Assembly: GCF_016859285.1 (NCBI RefSeq)
Contig: NC_053414.1
Location: forward strand, 24,581,517 to 24,645,516
Reading direction: 5' to 3'
Source: Xiphias gladius
Taxonomy: Eukaryota > Chordata > Actinopteri > Istiophoriformes > Xiphiidae
DNA length: 64,000 nucleotides
The stretch's first letter is position 1, and the number at the start of each line of letters is the position of its first letter. The position numbers and the translations under genes are program-made. Positions 12,383 to 26,039 of the stretch are shown here, in pieces. Below the pieces are notes generated by a model. The model made no database searches, had not been told where the DNA came from, and saw only the letters and a program-made list of their open reading frames with translations.

Positions 12383-15300
12383 ATGCACTGGACTGAAATG
12401 AAGAAAGACGTAAGTGTTTGACTTTGAGTGCTATTGTACTTTTCCTCCCCTGCTGCCATTCTGACCGGTGTGTGTAGCTATCTCTACCTCTATCTCTAGT
12501 TAACCTGGGGCTCGTATTTTGAAGTTTTTCCTGTTTTAAGACTAGACACTTTCATCGCTCCAATTGTGACGACAAATGAAGGAACTTGCGGTGAAACAGC
12601 GACTCCCTGACTGCAAAGCAGAGGGTTAATAACAACGGTGGAGGGCGTTGTTTACCGTGTTTGTCGGCCACCGACGGTGGCCGGTGGCTGGTTTGACAGG
12701 AGTCTCTCCGTCTGACAGGAGCTCGAGAGGCAGTTCTCACCCAGCCGGTGGTCGCACAGGATGTCGGCGGACGACGTGATCAAGGCCCACGTGAAGGCGT
12801 TGAAAGAAGGTGGGTCTGCTTTGAAGGTGGACGCTCATTCACAGTAATCGGGTTGGGGCGACCGGGAAGGCCAGCGGCACCCTCGGCACACAGGCGTGGT
12901 GCCAAACGCTGTATCCCCGTCGTGTTTCCCTGTCGGAAGGTGTTGTTGCACGGTTAGGATACGGGGGCCTTTGAAACTTCTAACCGAGGCCGCCTTTACA
13001 CGTGAACCCCTATATTCCATCCAAAGTTGGACTGTGGCTAAATATGTGTCTGAGGTTCAGGCCATTATAAATACATAATAATTTCATGAAGATTTCTGGG
13101 ACAAGTGCAAAAAACAAAAAACCACGGGCTACCAGAATAGAGGCTCTCACGCCTGTACATATTTGGGATATACATTGAAGTTGGTGAGCATACTGTGCTG
13201 GGTTTTGTAGGCAGAACTATAAAGGGGAAAGTGAAAATTAGGACTTGAAAATATGTTGCCTTTTCCTGTTCTACAAGGAGATTTTGCCAAACACCTGTCA
13301 ACTATGAATGGGCAATATGGATAAATATGAAAAGATTTTTAATTTTTTTTATTTTTTTTGGGGGGGGGGCATTTGATGGCTTTTTTAGAGAGCTGAGAGG
13401 AGGAAGATGTCAGGAAGTGGGGAGAGAGATTTGGGGAATGACATGCAGCAAAGGTCCCCAACCGGACTTGAATCAGGGGTGTTGCCGTTCATCGTCAGTT
13501 ATCCCCCTGGGCTCTCTTGTTTCCCCATGAGAAGGAGTTTATGGTGAAAACAATGACATGAGAATGTCTGCTTTTGTCCAATCCAGTGAATTAAATACCT
13601 AAATACCAAGAAACTTCATCGCATCGGTGCAGTAAGCATTCTAAAATCCAGTATTGTTCACAGTGACCTGCAACATTTCCTGCATGAACCTAACACTCCC
13701 AGAAATACTTAAAGTTATAGTTACCAGAGTATGGACGGTATGGCAAAATCTTTGACAGCAGACGTATAGTCTCACTTTCTATATCTTCACAATGTCATGC
13801 TTTGGTACCTTTTGTTGTTCAGGTACGGAGCGAGCCCGCGGCCTGGCTCAAACTTTACTCAACGTGCCATACGGGGAGGGAGATGGAGAGAAACTGGATG
13901 TCTACATACCCAGCACCAACTCTTTGGGTACGGACATGTGTGGCTGCCGTGACACGCAAAACCCACCCCACTGTCATGCCTCAAGTATGCAGAGGCTTAA
14001 GTTCAAACATGACAATAAACAGGGCTCATTCCCTCTGTTTCAGATGTCCCCCTCGTTATTTACCTACATGGGGGCTACTGGCAGTTTCTCAGGTACAGTG
14101 TTCCACTTTCAGAGGCCTCTGAATTGTAATGTAGATGTACCCAGAGCTTTTTCATGCTGCTGCTTTGTTCACATGCAGCAAGGAGGAGTCAGGATTCATG
14201 GCTGTTCCACTCATTGATAAAGGGGTAGTGGTGGTTGCCGTCAGTTACGACATCGCCCCAAAAGGTAAAGTCTTTCCATTTCGGACAGTTTTGTTTCTGT
14301 TCTCGTGGCAAGACGGATCATTTGAGGAGATGAACTGGTGATTTCAACCCTCTGCCTGTGGCCTTACACTTCCTTTTCAGGCAACATGGACCTGATGGTG
14401 TCTCAAGTACGCAGGAGTGTTGTGTCTGTCATTCAGCAGTATTCTCACATCAGGTACCCTTGCTTGTTTTTCCCCCCGTTATCATCCCCCAGTTTGAGGA
14501 AAGTTCATCTCAATGCATCATATTATGATGTAGTTTCTCTCATGCCCCCACTGTCTTGGCTCCTCTCTTATTCACGAAGAGCTGAAATTTCACCATCTCC
14601 ATCAAAAATCCACTGTGCCCCTGTTTGTCTTTTATGAAATCTCTCCGATCTGTCCCTCAGTGGCCTGTACCTGTGTGGCCACTCTGCCGGGGCTCACCTG
14701 GCTGCAATGGTCCTCTCCACTGACTGGTCGCAGTATAGCATTGCTCCTCAGATCAAGGGTGAGGTCCATCAGGTGAAACCGGATGAGCGATAGATAATGG
14801 TAGCCAGTGCCTGGCTTCATTATAATCAGCATTATACGGAAGTGGGAGAAGCAAATGTTCAGAAATACAAGATTGAGACACATGCTGCACAGCCCATGTA
14901 CGGTTTTTAACTGTTTATTTCTCTTCCAGGGGCTTTCTTGGTCAGTGGCATATACGACCTCCTGCCCATCCTGTCCACCTACGTCAATGAGCCTTTGAAG
15001 ATGACAGAGTATGTAATCAGACATCATCAAATGTTTATTTAGACACACTGAACCCAGAATAATTTATGATCAGGTGATAGGGTTAAGAGTAGCACGGGTA
15101 ACACAGCTAGAAATCAGACAAAAGACACTTAATGGGTTTTCTGCTAGATGGGTACAGTAGCGTTGGAGGAATCCAGAAGCGATGCGATCTCTCCTTGATA
15201 ACAACCAGTGGTAATAAAAAAGTGTCTGTCAGATTTACATTCCCATGTGAAGTAATATAGGACAAAACCTTTTTGATCTGTTCTACATAATCTTATTTGG

Positions 15301-17452
15301 TATAGCACAAAGCAGGCTGATAAGGATGTCATGTCATTTTTCCTTCCCTTAAAGAGGAACTCCACCACTTTTACGCATCAAAGTCTGTTTACAGATCTTG
15401 GGGAGCACTACTGCATGTGTGGAAAAAGCTGTATAAAGCCTTTTGTGGCTCCAGAAGGAGTTGCGGGGAGTCTGAGAAAATTGACTCGAGATCTCACTGC
15501 TTTTTACCAGACCGCTGTAGCCCGCTCCTCATCTCTGCTTGAGGCTTGCCGCTCAAGGCTACATTAGCCACTACTCGCATAACACTCCTGCATCTTCGAC
15601 TGAACTGTCTGCTGTTGGGTTGCATTGTGGGTAACGCAGGCACCAGGTTTTGACAAGGAAGAAGCATGTGTGGAAAGATGATATCTGTGGTCCCGCTACA
15701 TTGGTTTTGATACTTGTTTTAAACCGTCCACTGTGAGTCAGACAGTGTTATAGGAGTGCAAGTTGCATTAGTGGAGCAACCTTGGAACAGTATAATCTGA
15801 TTACTGACCAGATAAACTGGGGTTTTAGAGTAATCAGACTTTAACAACATGTTAACACATTATGCTGTTTCCTTCCTTAACCTGATTGCTCTTTGTAATC
15901 CAGAGTTTGTCAGCCTTGGGGGCTGGATGCCACATGGAGTCACTTGATGCACAAATTTGTTTGAGACTTTCAAGAATGTAAATCTTAATGTATGAATATT
16001 GTCTCTTATTTTGTAATTCTTATAAATTATAGCTGTGAGAGGTCTATTCTTTTCAGGAAACAACATTTTGAGCTCCTTTTAATTCACATGATAACTTGAG
16101 AAATGTAACTGCTTAGTTCTTGAAACTTATCTGATCTAAAAATGGGATCATTTTTCCAGATAAGGTTGAGCTACCCTGCAGTAATCCATCCTTTTGTATG
16201 TGTGTGCCCGTAAATGCCAGTGACTGTGACGGAGAAAGCATTGTGTGCAAGAGTGTTGTGATTGTCGCTGTGAAGGAGAAACTGTGCTCGTCAATGTCCT
16301 TGTGTCTACATGTCTCTGTAATTGTCCTCTGCCGGTCTGTCGTGCCAGTCAGTGTCTGACTCCTCTGCCCCCCCCCCCCCGGGATGTCCCCTGTTTGCAG
16401 GGAGGTGGCGGTCAGGAACAGCCCCAGCAAGCTGGTCCCTCAGCTCAAACTCTCCTCCGCCAACTGCCACATTGTTGTGGCCGTTGCTGAGAAGGACTCG
16501 GCAGAGTTTCGCAAGCAGTCAGAAGAATACTACAAAGTGAGTGCTGCTGAGAAAGCATGAACGCAATTTTGGTCAGAGTATTATTAATAAGGACTGCAAT
16601 TAATATTTTCACTACTGATAAGGAGAATATTATTTCATTAGTATAGTTAATTTTTAGGATAATATAACTCACATTGCGTATGAATTGAGGTTGAATTTGT
16701 CACATTTTGAAACATCACCTAGACATTTTGTCATCAACAGAGAAATATGTGGCCTTCGTCAATTATCAGACCCTAAATCCTTTTGTCGAAGATGTTTTTT
16801 TCTTAATTGGAGAGGTTGATCACTCTGATAAACAAACTGGCAAATTGCTTTTGGTATATAATCATGTATCATTGAGAAACATCAAGTTAGCATATTTACA
16901 ATGTCATGTATATATGTGTGTATATGTGTGTATATGTGCTATCTCCTTACCTCTTTCTGTCATTCTCTCTGTCTTGTTACCTATTAAGACTTTAGAGGCA
17001 TCAGGAGTGAATGTGACCATGGAGGACGTGCCAAACACAGACCACTTCAATATCATTGAGCAACTGGTAGATGGGGAGTATCGCCTAACAAAGGTACACA
17101 TGCACTCATAACCCAAGTAATTTAAATTCAAAGTTATTATGAATGTCAATGCTATTTTCCAGAATGTCTACTCTTTCTCTTTCTCTCTCTCTGACCAATA
17201 GCTAACGATATTAATGTACGGTTTTAATGTACAGCCGGGAGCTAGCAGAGATGTTCAGCTCTTGGAAACTTTTTTTCATCAACATCTGACATATTTGTAG
17301 TTGTTTTTTTGTTTTTTTTTCCTATACATAATTCAGCATACATTTATGGATTCCAGTGTGTATTTTATTTTAGTCTTTAAAAAGAAAAAACAGTGGTGTT
17401 TTCATTTCTTCATTCTTTGTAGCTTCTCTTGGAGACAATGGGGAAGGGCTGA
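12383..17452 (+). CDS. afmid: Kynurenine formamidase (arylformamidase)
   Basis: It hydrolyses N-formyl-kynurenine to kynurenine and formate, the second step of tryptophan breakdown, in the cytosol. Exons: 12383-12409, 12719-12809, 13823-13927, 14044-14092, 14179-14264, 14381-14453, 14661-14758, 14930-15008, 16401-16536, 16989-17093, 17423-17452; all phases agree, 292 codons, the usual length. It is an alpha/beta hydrolase: oxyanion motif HGGYW at residues 83-87, nucleophile elbow GHSAG with Ser152, acid Asp235 (in AEKDSAEF) and His267 (in NTDHFNII). The start is placed in the 9-codon first exon because exon 2 opens with ELERQFSPSRW, the conserved N-terminal helix; a start at the ATG inside exon 2 would lose it. 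A run of 13 C (16368-16380) lies 20 bp before the exon 9 acceptor. The neighbour tk1 is divergent. Confidence 0.96.
13345..13530 (+). repeat. tRNA-derived SINE-like element in afmid intron 2
   Basis: A T/G-rich start is followed by GACATGCAGCAAAGG and a T-arm-like CCGGACTTGAATCAGGGG. The order (pyrimidine/G tract, GGAAG-rich segment, box-B-like motif) is that of a very common perciform fish short repeat. It is diverged and has no tRNA cloverleaf, so it is not a tRNA gene. Ends are approximate. Confidence 0.55.
15349..15790. repeat. Fish dispersed repeat in afmid intron 8
   Basis: It begins TTAAAGAGGAACTCCACC and continues with a segment resembling a short repeat found in many ray-finned fish genomes, from memory. 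It is the only unusual block in the 1.4 kb intron between exons 8 and 9. A similar opening (TTTAAAGAGGCACTCCAGC) occurs near 47698. Family and right end are uncertain. Confidence 0.5.
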
Positions 17453-18240
17453 GGTGTCTCCGATCCAACATCTCATATCAACATACCTCTGTATCAACAT
17501 ACACCGCTTAACAGTCATCGTGCACCGATACTGATAAGATATGCATTGTTTCAGGTTTGTACAGTGGTAAATGTAAAATTTCTATCCATGTTGATTGATC
17601 AAAAATAATATGGCAAGGATTGTTTTGAGGGTCTAGTTTACTGTTTCATTATTTATAATGAACTTTCTTCAGTGTAATTACATAAAAATGTCCCAAATAA
17701 GCTAAATATGTTCAAACAACATTAAAATCTTACATAAACATTGTGTGCCTAAATTTGAAGGATGGTGATTGTTGCTAATTTTACTACGGATAAACCTGCT
17801 CTTGTAAACACTTTTTTTTTCTTTTTTCCCCCTGTGACAATCTGCAACTTCAAGTCCTTAGAAAGGACAATAACAGAAGGTCATGTCAAGAATACTGACA
17901 TATGATACAACGTGAATGTAGCTTTTTATTTTAAACTCCACAATGCTGATATCTCACGCTGGAAAATTTAATGTGCCATCCACACTTGACCATGTTGGTA
18001 GTGAAAACTATATATTTTCACTTTTTATTTTACCCTAATAAAGTAGAAGAATACTGATTATTCAAATAGACATATTTTTTAACAAACGTGACTAAATTGT
18101 AACTGTTGGCACATTGTTACTTACTGCCCCCATTCTAGCATCTTTAATAATTGTTTACATTATTGTTTGCACAGTACTCTGTTAATCATCACTGTAGATT
18201 ATGAAGGGGAGTCACCACAATAAATATTTATATTTGAGAA
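17453..18240 (+). other. afmid 3' untranslated region
   Basis: AT-rich, non-coding, ending near a canonical AATAAA at 18219-18224. No other poly(A) signal of this quality was noted between the stop codon and there. Confidence 0.6.
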
Positions 18241-18639
18241 TGGATGTGTTGACTTGCTCCTGTATGTGTGCTGAGGAAGAGATTTGATGTACTTTGATTC
18301 AACTAGTCACATGTCACATTGTCCCCAAATATGGTGCAGAGCTCTGTTTGCTCTTCTAAAGGCGTAAACATTTACTCAAATGTAGACTTTTCTGTTTAAT
18401 GAATGTTATCCTTAAGGCTTCGTGGAGATCACTTTTTACATTACTGTAACCGTAATTTCATGTGGTTGTTAATGACGACCATCAACGGGTGGGTGACATG
18501 GGCCGAACAAGCAAACATTTCTCTCAGTTGCGAACTTCTAGTCAGTAGTGAGTCAGTGTCACTTATGGAGGGTGGCTCTGCCCCTGCCGTGGTATATTTT
18601 AGCCATCAGTAGGTCCATTTCTGACCGACGGTGTGAACG

Positions 18640-18763
18640 GCATCAGTTAGGCTGGTACAGAGTCTCCGGGCAGGAGGGGCTAACCACCGAGAAGCTGCCA
18701 ACGTCGACCAAAAAGTCTCTCGGATGTGTTCAGCCGAGCGGACCTGAAGACCCTCCGCACCAG
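18640..18763 (+). other. Candidate 5' non-coding exon of cant1
   Basis: A GC- and CpG-enriched block ends at a good donor (CACCAG then GTGAGC). It lies 3.6 kb before the first coding exon of cant1 and 0.4 kb after the afmid poly(A) signal. A small ATG frame within it stops after seven codons, so it would be leader only. This is a placement by position and splice signal; RNA support is needed. Confidence 0.4.
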
Positions 18764-20158
18764 GTGAGCACAAAGATTTCAAAAGCCCCGAGGTGACGGC
18801 CAGATAGACTCTTAATTCAGGGTCTTAAGTCCAGTGACTGAGCTTGTTTGGAAAACTCATGTTATCCTGGCTAAGGTTAATGCTAGCGGGCTCAAGTTGC
18901 TAGCTGATGTTAGCTACATGGCTAACATTTTTTTTTTTTTTTTTTTAATGGAACCGGTGTCTTGTCATTCCCCGCATAAGCAAATGTTTAGCTAACCGAC
19001 AGTTCTCTTATTCGTAAGTATATTGACGTTAAATTCTTTAACTTCCGTGTGAAAAAAACCAAAAACCTCTCAGTTCTGGGGTTTAACGTAGTGTTCGTTT
19101 TGTAGCAGGCAGCCGGTTGAAGTTTACAGAGTGTTGCCGGGGCTTCGGTGACTCGTCATATCTCTGCCTTCGTGGCCGGCTGTGTGGAGTCGAGATAGGG
19201 ACGGTGAACGAGCCATGGCGTTAAATTACATCAGTTGTCTAGGCAGCCGTGCTCGGCTAGCACTAAAAAAGACCAAATGAGGACAAGACTACAGCTTGGG
19301 TGGTTTGTTTAGTCAACAAACAGTCCAGTAGTAAAAGGTCTTAAAGACGATGGAGCGTTATTGGTCAACTCTGAGGTTAGTGATTACTCAACTACCTTCT
19401 ACCGCCTGCATCTGCTACATCTTCTATTACTGTCAAGTAAAAGGAGTTAGGTTCTGCTAATGATAAAAAAAAAAAAAAAAAAAGCGTTTGTTTTGACTCT
19501 AATGGGTTTTGTTATGACTTTCAGTGATTCATACTTGTGTCTGAAGGTAAGACAGACCAGCAGAAGACACACAAACTTACTGCAGACATAGATGTATTAA
19601 AGCCATCCAACTTCACTGAAAGAATAGTTGAAAATGCAACGAGACCGGTTCTCAATGTTCAAGTTTCAATGTGCTCACTAGTCAGTAATTACTGACAAGG
19701 CTTTTCTTCTTTCTTCATCCTACTCATTCTTAATAGTCAGACACACTACACCTTGCAAGTTTGGATGTCATTCCCAACTTGTTCTTCTTGACTGACCCAA
19801 TTATTGTCATTTTTAATGAAGTCTGGCTTTCTGTCTTGGCTCTACAAGAATGAGGATAAACTTGATAGTGTTATGGAGCGAAAAGGAGGCGACTCGCAGA
19901 GATAGAGATCAGTTATTCATGTGGGCTGGAGGGACATGGAGTTTATTATGGGATGTATGCGAAGGAGAACGGCATAATGGTCACAGCATGTTCAGGGGAG
20001 AAGAGGCGAAGGAAGGGTGAATAATTGAATTCTTCATACAGCGTACAGGAAGGCTGTGTTTGGGTCTGTGCTGCAGAGGGATGGGAAATTTGGGCCATGC
20101 ATACCTTCTAGACAATAAGGGCATTATTTGCTGGCCAGGATTTTGCCAGTTTGACATG

Positions 20159-20231
<73 letters not shown>

Positions 20232-22400
20232 AAGAGCATATTGGCTGAGGATGTGGAACTTGTTTGGAGAGTTGCTGAAGAGGCAGAGGGAAAAAGTAAG
20301 GGTCACAGTTGTATGTGATGTAAGATTATGTGTTCCACTTCAGTAATACCAAATTTGCTTTGGCAAAAATTTCTACAAACTGATTTGTGCTTGCACCCAT
20401 ATTTTATAACATAGTTACTGAAGTGCTTTTGGCTGCTACTGCTCTTTTACGGAGACAAACATTTAGTTGATGCTGTTGTGAAACTCATTTGGGGTTTCTA
20501 AATAGTGATGATTTATCTGTGTAATGATGTAAGCGCTCTGCCAAATCAGACCCACATAGATATAGATATTGCTTCAGCTTTATCATTAACCAACCCCCCA
20601 CTTCTCAGGATTCCATTCAGTTTGAAGCTGCATTCGTTATCATGCTGACTTCATGTAACATTAAGCTACAGTTAAATGTCTAAATGTCAAGCGATCATTT
20701 GTAATTGCTAGGGAAGGGGTTTACTTTTTTAAGAGATTGCTTTCTAAACTGCAGGAATAAATAAAGGCCTGTTCTGCTCATTGTTATGCATGTCAGTTTT
20801 TGTCTTACAACTATTGAAGGGAAGTGATTTTTCTTGATGTGTTTTAATTATGTTTTAAAATGATGATAATACTGGCCAGTTACTGCTGTAAAATGATTTA
20901 AACCGGAAGTCACTGCATTATGTGGCTCATTACAGGTGGGTGAGTGAGCTCAATCTATACCAGCGCTGGAATGTACTTACTGTGCCAGTTGGTTTCCCTT
21001 GACGACGGGAAGAGCGATTGTCACTTTGGCGTTCATGTTTTGAAGAAACAAGCACACTTCACGTATTTCAGTGGGCAGGGTGTCTGTTGGCGTGTCATGC
21101 TAGCCCTATTCTCTAAACCTAAAACAGATTGAAGAGCCCGTTTCTAACTTAAATAAAAGTACACAATCACTTATTATAACCTACTCTACATGGAATTTAA
21201 GAGAAAAACTCACCAAAGTTCACGTATTAATATATCAGCGTGAGTTCAATTTGTGAATTTCTGCATATTGTCAGCACAGCTTTAAATTTGGACTCGGTTT
21301 TCTTGGATTCAGGCTTCATGAGTTGTTAATTACGTTCACTCACTGAGTGCACTGTCGACAGAAGACTATAATGGGCATGAGACATGTCGAACTGATAAAA
21401 CTACACAGCAGAATTATAGGAGTAGACGACATGTTCATCAGGCAGATTTTGTATTTGTTAATTATATTAAAATGAGAAGAACAGCCTTGTTTTTAACTTG
21501 ACAGTACATTTTTCACCTTAGCCAGTGAGCTCTGAGTATTTCACTTATAATGTAGAATATTATAGACCGTTCTGTAGCAGAGGTGGTAAGCCACCCTGAT
21601 CCTGATGCATCTCGTAAGGTAATCGGTGTAGTAAGTAGAGGATGGCCTAAACAATAGTCACACACAGTGAGGTTAGTGTTTAATTTCATAAAGTTTATAC
21701 ATTTCTGTGATTTGAGTGGAGGTGGTCTTTATTTCCTGTGAGGTGGCTAACCTCTGCTATCAAACACTGTGGTGAAACTCTTAATCTTTCTGTTCAAGTG
21801 AAAACATAAAAATCACCAAAACTATAAAAAAAATTGGTGGCTCCCTTTCTCCCCACACAAGTGATATGCAGTTTCAGTTTACAAACAAATCTCTTTGGGG
21901 CTGAGAAGGACAAATTAATTTAGAGGCTCTGCTTGAACAACACAACAAAGCTCTGTTTTGAACAGAGAACAATGGGAACAAGAGGCTATTTTCCCAGCAT
22001 GTCCTCCTCCCCCTGCGTTCATTCTTTCATCCTCTCCAGCTATTGTTTTCTATTCAAACTTTATAACAATGTTTGTTGAAATTGATAATATAAAGCGGTT
22101 ACGAATAGTAGTTGATAGTCAGTGATAGTTATTGTCGGCTGAAAACAATTCCAGCTCATACTATACAGTACCATGTAATGAACATTAACTAGACAATTTG
22201 ACATGTGAATTGAATATTGAAATACATCATATTTTAAGGTCTTCTGAAAGCCCCACTCAGCAAACAGACACATTAGGAGTTTTGTCTATTCTTACATATT
22301 CTCTAATTGCACTGTTCTGTCTGTCAGTTGTATGTGTTATACCACATCCTCCACCGTGCTTTTCTCCTGATCTGCTTCTCCCTGGTTTACTCGATCCCAG
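18764..22400 (+). other. cant1 presumed intron 1
   Basis: No coding exon was recognised in 3.6 kb. It contains a long TG microsatellite at 20161-20229, poly-T and poly-A runs near 18928 and 19466, and otherwise unremarkable AT-rich sequence. Confidence 0.5.
20161..20229. repeat. (TG)34 microsatellite
   Basis: An uninterrupted TG run of about 69 bases inside the presumed first intron of cant1. Confidence 0.97.
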
Positions 22401-22459
22401 GCTATGGTAGTCTTCACCCCCGGTCCAGGCCTGACAGTGAGAATGAAGACAACACTTCA

Positions 22460-25400
22460 ATGACCTCCTTTGGTGTTGCCATCCGAGGCCTCCCCCTGGC
22501 CTTGGCGTCCATGACACAAGCTACCACCTCAGACTCACGCTTCCACCCAAAATGGCGGGCGATCACTGTGGCAATCCTGCTGGCTTTAGTGCTCATACTG
22601 TATCTGCACCGGACAGTAGGGGACAGAGACACTCCTATCAGGAGCTACTACCGAAACAGGGCTCACAGTTTGCAACTGTACAGCGAGGGTGAGGATGACC
22701 GCTTCAGGGACACCAACAGACAAACTGCACGAAACCTCGCCCGCCGTCAGAAAAGGGAAAAACCTTACAATGACACTTACCCTTTAAGTCCTCCAGAGAA
22801 GACAAAGAACGGCATCCGCTACCGTATAGGTGTGATCGCAGACCTGGACACTGCATCGCGTAGCTCTAAGGATCAGACATGGTTCAGCTACATGAAAAGA
22901 GGTTATCTGACTGTTTCAGAGAGTGCTGACAGACTGGCGGTGGAGTGGGATGCTGAAACTGTCACCCTGGAGAGTCATCTGGCTGAGAAAGGACGAGGTT
23001 TATGAACTTGATTAAGAACTTATATGTTGATATATTATAGTTTGGGTATATCCATTATGTTTGTGAGTTGAAATCAATATGTGGGACTTAACTTAACTAT
23101 TTACTATTTATTAACCCTGCTTCAGGTATGGAGCTGTCAGAGCTTGTGGCGTTCAACGGTCACCTGTACAGTGTAGATGACCGTACAGGTGTGGTGTACA
23201 GGATCGAGGGCAACCAGGCTGTCCCCTGGGTTATATTACCTGATGGTGATGGCACAGTCTCCAAAGGTGAGTTTCCAGTAGACGTCTTGAAAACTGAAAC
23301 TGGCTTAGGTATGGTGGCCAGAATGGTTTTTAATAAATCTTGAGCATTTTGTTTTTCTTCAACAGCAGAAACTTTGTTTTTCACTGAAAAAAGTATAGAA
23401 GTTTCAGCTGCAACAAATGAATGGTGCCCAAAGACAATCAATACCTCTCTTAAGCTGGCAGCAAAATCACAGTAGACACTAAGATACTTTGGAAAAGTTG
23501 AGGGTAATTTCTGGGGAGATTAACATGCCTTCTTACTGATAGGTCATTTCTGTTGTGTTTGCAGGGTTCAAGGCAGAGTGGCTGGCAGTGAAGGATGAGC
23601 ACCTGCATGTTGGTGGCCTGGGAAAGGAGTGGACCACAACCTCTGGGGAAGTTGTCAACAACAACCCAGAGTGGGTTAAAGTCGTTGGCTACCATGGCGA
23701 TGTGGAGCATGAGAACTGGGTGCCATACTACAATGCCCTGCGGAGTGCAGCAGGGATCCAACCACCAGGTGATGACAGATTTTCATTCCTCTTTATAGTC
23801 CTGTCCAAATACAACAATGGTCCTGTGCCTACCTGGCATTAACAGGCATCTTGGTTGATCCAAACACAAATGGACAGCTCTAAATACGTCAGTTCACACC
23901 TGCCATTAAAATGCGTCTCCACATGCTCGAGTAACCACTTGTGATCGGATCTCACCTCCCTGCTCTATATACAAATAAACAGGTACTTCATTTCTGGTTG
24001 CAAAGACCAAATGCGTTGTTGTTTCTAACCGGCGGGAGGCAGCAATGAGCTCCCTGTGCCTCATCTACTGGAAATTAAAAGAAGATGAAATCAAAATGCA
24101 TTGCTTGGCGTGTTCCAGACAAACCAAATTACCCAAGATGTTTGACACACTCATAATGTACCTCTGTGAACTTTTCGAAATGTTTAGACGTCATGGACAA
24201 ATCCAGCTTACGTGATTTAAGAAAGCAAATGAGTAAGTACATCCGCTTACGCAGAGGATGTCGGTTGAGTAAGGGGTCTTTCAGTGCGGCCCAGGACACA
24301 TTCGCGTACACACTGCTAAAAGACCCTCCGAATGTGGTCTGAGCAATTGGATCTCAATACGTCCTCAATACATCTTGGGTACTTTCACACCTGTACTTAA
24401 AGCTTTCTGCTTGTAATTGGATCACCCAAGATGCATTTTAATGCCAGGTTTGAACAGGGCCAGTGACTGAATTGGTATCACAACTTATTATTGGTACTTT
24501 ACAGCCAGTTGCAGTTGCTCCTGCTTTTAGCTTTCTTCTTTTGTCATACTTGTTGAAATTGTTACTAGTAACTTATTTAAGCTGCACTCTATGCTAGTAG
24601 AGAGAGTTCTGATCTGTTTTATTTTCACCCTGGAATTAAACTCCGGATACTCCGGATCCCATCGATAACATGGACGACTTTCATACAGTTTGGGTGGATA
24701 GGAAATAGAGCATTTCGGCAGCTCGGACATTAAACTGTTAGCCGTGGGGCTACTTCCATATTACATATTCAGGGAGTTCTCACATACCATGTTGGTTGCT
24801 GTTTACATGCCCCCTCCGCTAACCTTGCAACCGCATGTGACATCATCCACTCTGTTGCTGCGAGACTCCAGACTCTGCAGCCCTCTTCACATTTGTATTC
24901 TTAGATTTTTCTAATTGACTTACTTTGTTTTTATTATTATTACTATTTTATAGTTGTTTTTTTTTTAATTTAAAAACTTATTTATTGCCCCTTTCCTAAC
25001 TGTGTGTTGTGCAACTGTAACAAAGCAATTTCCCTGCAGGGCTCATTTTAAGTTTTTCTGATTCAAATTGATAAATCACGGTTTTTTAAATCCAAAAATA
25101 AATAAAATCCTGTAGTAAATTGCTCTGTTACAATGACACTAACTGTAGTTAAAATGATATTGAATTTCAATGGAATAAAATGTTGAATTTACATCTTTAC
25201 TAAAAAAAACCAAAAAGCACAGTAATTTGTTATCTCAATGATATTCAATGCTCGACTTTGTAAGAGAGAATAAACAGTAATTTAAAATATGCGCGGAGGA
25301 GATGACAGTATCTTTTCTGCTCTGAGGAATGTCTGCAACTCTTCTTCTACAGCCCCACCTACCTCTACCCATAAGAGGGCAGGGAAGATTGCAGGTGGAC

Positions 25401-26039
25401 TGAAAGACAAAACCCAGGGCATTACGTGATTCTGTGAGGGCATGGTTTGCCGACGCAGATGAGTGAAAAGTCCTTTTTATCAACTCCAAACTTCTCATCC
25501 TGATTTTGGCAGGTGGACAGTCAGAGGAAACTTAAGAGATTTTAGCAAGTCGCTCTACTAAACTGTAGGGGGGGGTTGCACTTGGAAAGTGGAAATTACA
25601 CCCATGACTGGCACTCTCATTGACACCCAGTCATCTCTTATTCATTCTGTTATCTTTCCCTTCTGCAGGCTACCTTATCCATGAATCAGCAGCTTGGAGT
25701 GAGCATCTCCAGCACTGGTTCTTTCTCCCTCGCCGTGCCAGTCACGAGCACTACGAAGAGACTGCTGACGAGCGGCGTGCTACCAACCTCCTCCTGTCCT
25801 GCCGCGCAGACTTCAGCTACATAACCACGCGGCATGTCGGACCGCTCAACCCCACCCACGGCTTCTCCTCATTTAAGTTTGTTCCAGACACAGACGATCA
25901 GATTATTCTTGCCCTAAAATCAGAGGAAGACGCAGGCAGGATCGCCACCTACATCATTGCATTTACACTTGATGGTCGGGTTCTGATGCCTGAGACAAAG
26001 ATCGGGGATGTGAAGTATGAAGGGCTTGAGTTTATCTGA
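22460..26039 (+). CDS. cant1: Calcium-activated nucleotidase 1
   Basis: A calcium-dependent apyrase-family enzyme that hydrolyses UDP and GDP in the Golgi/ER lumen and supports proteoglycan synthesis. Coding exons: 22460-22997, 23126-23266, 23565-23768, 25669-26039, phases consistent, 417 codons (human 401). A single type II membrane segment lies at about residues 34-50 ([19 protein letters not shown]). The propeller core is strongly conserved: [79 protein letters not shown] and the C-terminus KYEGLEFI. The start is the ATG just before the conserved [11 protein letters not shown]; the exon begins after an acceptor ending at 22400, and the upstream frame has no other ATG in that exon. The N-terminus is shorter than in human at this start, so a start in an unseen earlier exon remains possible. 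The loop before NDTYPLSPP is longer and basic. Confidence 0.93.
23815..24465. mobile_element. Non-autonomous inverted-repeat element (MITE) in cant1 intron
   Basis: The left end reads CCTGGCATTAACAGGCATCT and the right end carries the reverse complement of a close match (CCTGGCATTAAAATGCATCT), each followed by a TGATCCAA-type motif. The outermost bases are CAATGG and, inverted, CACTGG. Length is about 650 bp with no transposase frame. No clear target duplication was found, so the superfamily is left open. Confidence 0.7.

Noticed and set aside
12761-12809. Start of afmid at the ATG inside exon 2 (MSADDV)
   Set aside because: This would drop the conserved ELERQFSPSRW segment, which is in frame and joined in phase 0 to a 9-codon exon at 12383-12409.
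13345-13530. Possible tRNA gene
   Set aside because: Only a box-B-like motif is visible; no acceptor stem or anticodon arm could be folded, and the order matches a fish SINE.
16560-16900. Possible further copy of the AATTATTTTCATTA repeat family in afmid intron 9
   Set aside because: Only the opening is vaguely similar; the middle and end motifs are absent.
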